8,376 nt of DNA from Verrucomicrobiia bacterium (lineage in GTDB: Bacteria; Verrucomicrobiota; Verrucomicrobiae; Limisphaerales; UBA11358): positions 1 through 8,376 of the forward strand of contig JASHZU010000256.1 in the NCBI GenBank assembly GCA_030042375.1. The letters run 5' to 3'. A model generated the notes under the pieces. That model did no database searches and had not been told where the DNA came from. It saw nothing but the letters and a program-made list of their open reading frames with translations. Of the stretch, positions 6,271 through 8,376 are shown in pieces. Position numbers and translations under genes: made by a program. The stretch's first letter is position 1; every line of letters starts with the position of its first letter.

Positions 6271-8376
6271 TTAATTGCCGATTGTTATTAGCAAGGGTTC
6301 ATCGCGGCGTGTGGCGAACTGTTTTGCCTCAGTCGCCCATTGTACGGCATTGGTAAAATCACCGCTGCGGTCCCAACATGCCCCAAAGTAATATTCAAAG
6401 GATTTCTCAGGTTCGACTGTCGTAATGGCAAGCAAATTACGGATGGGTGGCGCGCCTTCGTGCGTCGGCTGCGGCACTTGGGCGTAAATTTTTGAGTCCG
6501 GCAAGTCCGGCTTATCATTGGTAAATTTTTCAACACTGCCTTTCGGCAAAACAATCGCGGTGCCGATGCGTCCTTTCGGTTTATCTTCAGGTTGCCAGTA
6601 ACTCATCCATCCTTCGGTTTGGTCTTGAGAAATCATTTCCATGCCGTTTGTCCCGCAAGCGCGCTCCGCCAGTCCCACCGCAATCGTCAGCGGTGATTTG
6701 TCATCGCTCTCAAACGTGCTTTGGGCTCTGCTGAAATAAGAATTGGCGTCGATGCTGATGCGTTTAGTTTCTGAGACTTTTCTGCCGTTGCCTGCGTCCC
6801 ATGCGTCATAGGTCAGCTCGAATTCAGAACGAATTGGCCCCGTGGTGATCAATTTCCAATTATGATAATTGCTGGAGACATACATTTTTTTCCCGTCCCA
6901 GACGGCAATTCCGCCGCAGCCACGGCTGTTCCCGACGCGATAATCATCCATGAATTCGCCATTATCAAAATGGTAACGCCTGTTTTTGTACATCAGGTTT
7001 ACAATCAACTGCCGATGTTTTTTGATCCACACGTCTGGGCCGCTGCTGATCGTGCCTTCGGCGGGAATGAGCGCGAGGCCGTACATGCGGTGCGCAATCC
7101 GGTCGCTTTCCCAGGCAAAATCGTCATAACGTTCCGGTACGTAACGTGCAAACGTCTTTACAATCGGCTGTGGTTGGCCGGCCAAAGCCGAGGCATCCAA
7201 AAGGTAATATATCCGCGTTTCGCCCGGGGCAAGGTCGACCTGAAAAAGCAGTTTTTTATCCCCCTCGGATGGCTCGTAAGTTTGGGAATCGATAAGGCGT
7301 GAAGACATCCCATCCATTACCGCTAACTGATTAGGGAGGTTGGGCAAGATTAGCTTGTTTATCCCAATTTCAACCGTTTCGCAATCGCGCCGAAAGTCGG
7401 ATGGATTTGTAACTTTGACGGTGACGGGCTTCGCATTTTCCAAAACCGCCATGCGGTAAACTTCGCTGCCCGCCAATAAAAAAACACCATTGCCATAAGG
7501 AGCGGTTGAATTTTCAGCGAATAATGCCGGCGCCGAGCCGGTAGATTGGACGTGCGTCAGTTTGCCATCGGCATCCACACAATTGACTAGTGCCACCCAC
7601 CCTTTGCGGACAGCAGGCTCGAATGTTGCCCGGTCAAGCAACCCTTGGTTCACCCCCCACGCCAAACCGTAAAGAAACAGCGCCGAGCCGCTGGATTCCG
7701 GCATCGGATAATCCTGCTGGTCGAGCAAACTTGCGCGCCATAAGCCATCCGGCTGCTCGCAGGCGAGAATTTTATTCGCCATGTCCTTGAACAATTGTTC
7801 AAAGCGCGGCCGGTCGGGATCGTTTGCGGGCAGATATTCAAGTACGCGGACGATGCCGGCAAAGACCCAGCCATTGCCGCGGCTCCAGAAAATCTTCTGT
7901 CCGTTCGTTTCGCGCTTGTTGAAGAACGTGCTGTCACGGAAAAACAAATTCTCGTCCTTGTCATAAAGAAAATCCGCTGTGCGCCAAAAGTTGCTTACGC
8001 CAAAATTCAGATAGCGCTTGTCATCGGTTGCCGCATACAGCCGCACCCATGCCGGGGGCGCCATGAAGAGCGCGTCGCACCACGACCATGTTTCCTGGAC
8101 TTGGCCGGGACGCGTTTCAAGGCTTTGATCGGCAGGTGGATGGGCCAGAATAAAATCCATTTTCGCACGCATCGGACCAATCATCCCGTTTTCGCGATAA
8201 AGAAAATAAAGTTCCGTCCACACCTGGCCAATACATTGGTCGTCTGCGTGATATTTCCGGCCTTGAAATTCGGGCAATTGCCAGCCGTTCGTCTCACCCT
8301 TGGCGAGCATGGCGTCGCGATACTTAGTGTCGCCCGAAATTCCGGCCATGGCCATCATGCCTATGTCGCCAACGGC
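6271..8376 (-). CDS. GH105 unsaturated rhamnogalacturonyl hydrolase fused to DUF4861, 5'-partial
   Basis: The frame is open to the right edge, so the N terminus is missing; the first Met codon in view (8358-8356) is preceded by six in-frame codons and is probably internal. Counted from that Met, residues 1-303 match the (alpha/alpha)6 barrel of GH105 (YteR-like) enzymes. These remove the 4,5-unsaturated galacturonyl residue from oligosaccharides released by rhamnogalacturonan lyases. WSWCDALFMAPP holds Asp95, at the place of a conserved active-site Asp. FFRDSTFF holds Asp142, aligning by position with the YteR general acid Asp143. FWSRGNGWVFAG and GLWRASLLD are also family signatures. Residues about 311-693 form a separate beta-rich domain resembling DUF4861, with VPERYDDFAWESDR, SRGCGGIAVWDGKK and SETKRISID. 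DUF4861 is of unsettled function and occurs with pectin-active enzymes. The GH28 gene lies 134 nt downstream on the same strand, giving a pectin module. The paired lyase is not in this window. GH105 assignment is firm; the role of the second domain is unknown. Confidence 0.9.
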   Translation of the reverse strand, partial: AVGDIGMMAMAGISGDTKYRDAMLAKGETNGWQLPEFQGRKYHADDQCIGQVWTELYFLYRENGMIGPMRAKMDFILAHPPADQSLETRPGQVQETWSWCDALFMAPPAWVRLYAATDDKRYLNFGVSNFWRTADFLYDKDENLFFRDSTFFNKRETNGQKIFWSRGNGWVFAGIVRVLEYLPANDPDRPRFEQLFKDMANKILACEQPDGLWRASLLDQQDYPMPESSGSALFLYGLAWGVNQGLLDRATFEPAVRKGWVALVNCVDADGKLTHVQSTGSAPALFAENSTAPYGNGVFLLAGSEVYRMAVLENAKPVTVKVTNPSDFRRDCETVEIGINKLILPNLPNQLAVMDGMSSRLIDSQTYEPSEGDKKLLFQVDLAPGETRIYYLLDASALAGQPQPIVKTFARYVPERYDDFAWESDRIAHRMYGLALIPAEGTISSGPDVWIKKHRQLIVNLMYKNRRYHFDNGEFMDDYRVGNSRGCGGIAVWDGKKMYVSSNYHNWKLITTGPIRSEFELTYDAWDAGNGRKVSETKRISIDANSYFSRAQSTFESDDKSPLTIAVGLAERACGTNGMEMISQDQTEGWMSYWQPEDKPKGRIGTAIVLPKGSVEKFTNDKPDLPDSKIYAQVPQPTHEGAPPIRNLLAITTVEPEKSFEYYFGACWDRSGDFTNAVQWATEAKQFATRRDEPLLITIGN

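Overview
The window looks like part of a carbohydrate-degradation locus from a Verrucomicrobiota bacterium, probably of the Pedosphaera/Limisphaerales or Opitutales type. This taxonomic guess rests on three things: dense secreted glycoside hydrolases with no Bacteroidota-style SusC/SusD pair in view, moderate GC, and above all the last ~65 residues of the first protein. That tail carries an 'IQESPDLVNWT...' motif and an aromatic-rich 'FWRVIWQP' terminus, which I associate with secreted verrucomicrobial proteins. No rRNA, tRNA, CRISPR array, insertion sequence or phage gene is visible.

Layout: two convergent gene pairs. On the plus strand, a 5'-truncated clan GH-A hydrolase resembling alpha-L-arabinofuranosidases (2-1822) is followed 35 nt later by a complete GH2 beta-mannosidase-type enzyme (1858-4425). 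On the minus strand, reading from the right edge inward, a 5'-truncated GH105 unsaturated rhamnogalacturonyl hydrolase fused to a C-terminal DUF4861 domain (8376-6271) is followed by a complete secreted GH28 polygalacturonase-type enzyme (6136-4871). The pairs meet tail to tail across about 445 bp (4426-4870) with no convincing gene. That gap holds a notable run of perfect inverted repeats, including three nearly adjacent hairpins at 4610-4670.

Function: the minus-strand pair fits pectin/rhamnogalacturonan breakdown. GH28 enzymes cut galacturonan or rhamnogalacturonan backbones, and GH105 enzymes remove the unsaturated uronic acid left on oligosaccharides by a polysaccharide lyase; no lyase gene is in the window. 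The plus-strand pair would remove arabinosyl side chains and beta-mannosyl residues. Together they suggest a plant cell-wall (pectin plus hemicellulose) locus whose remaining enzymes, transporters and regulator lie outside the window. No promoter, operator or intrinsic terminator with a U-tract could be identified with confidence.

Most of the window is ordinary CAZyme content. The items deserving a second look are the hairpin cluster between the convergent genes, the missing GHG histidine in the GH28 enzyme, and the GH105-DUF4861 fusion.
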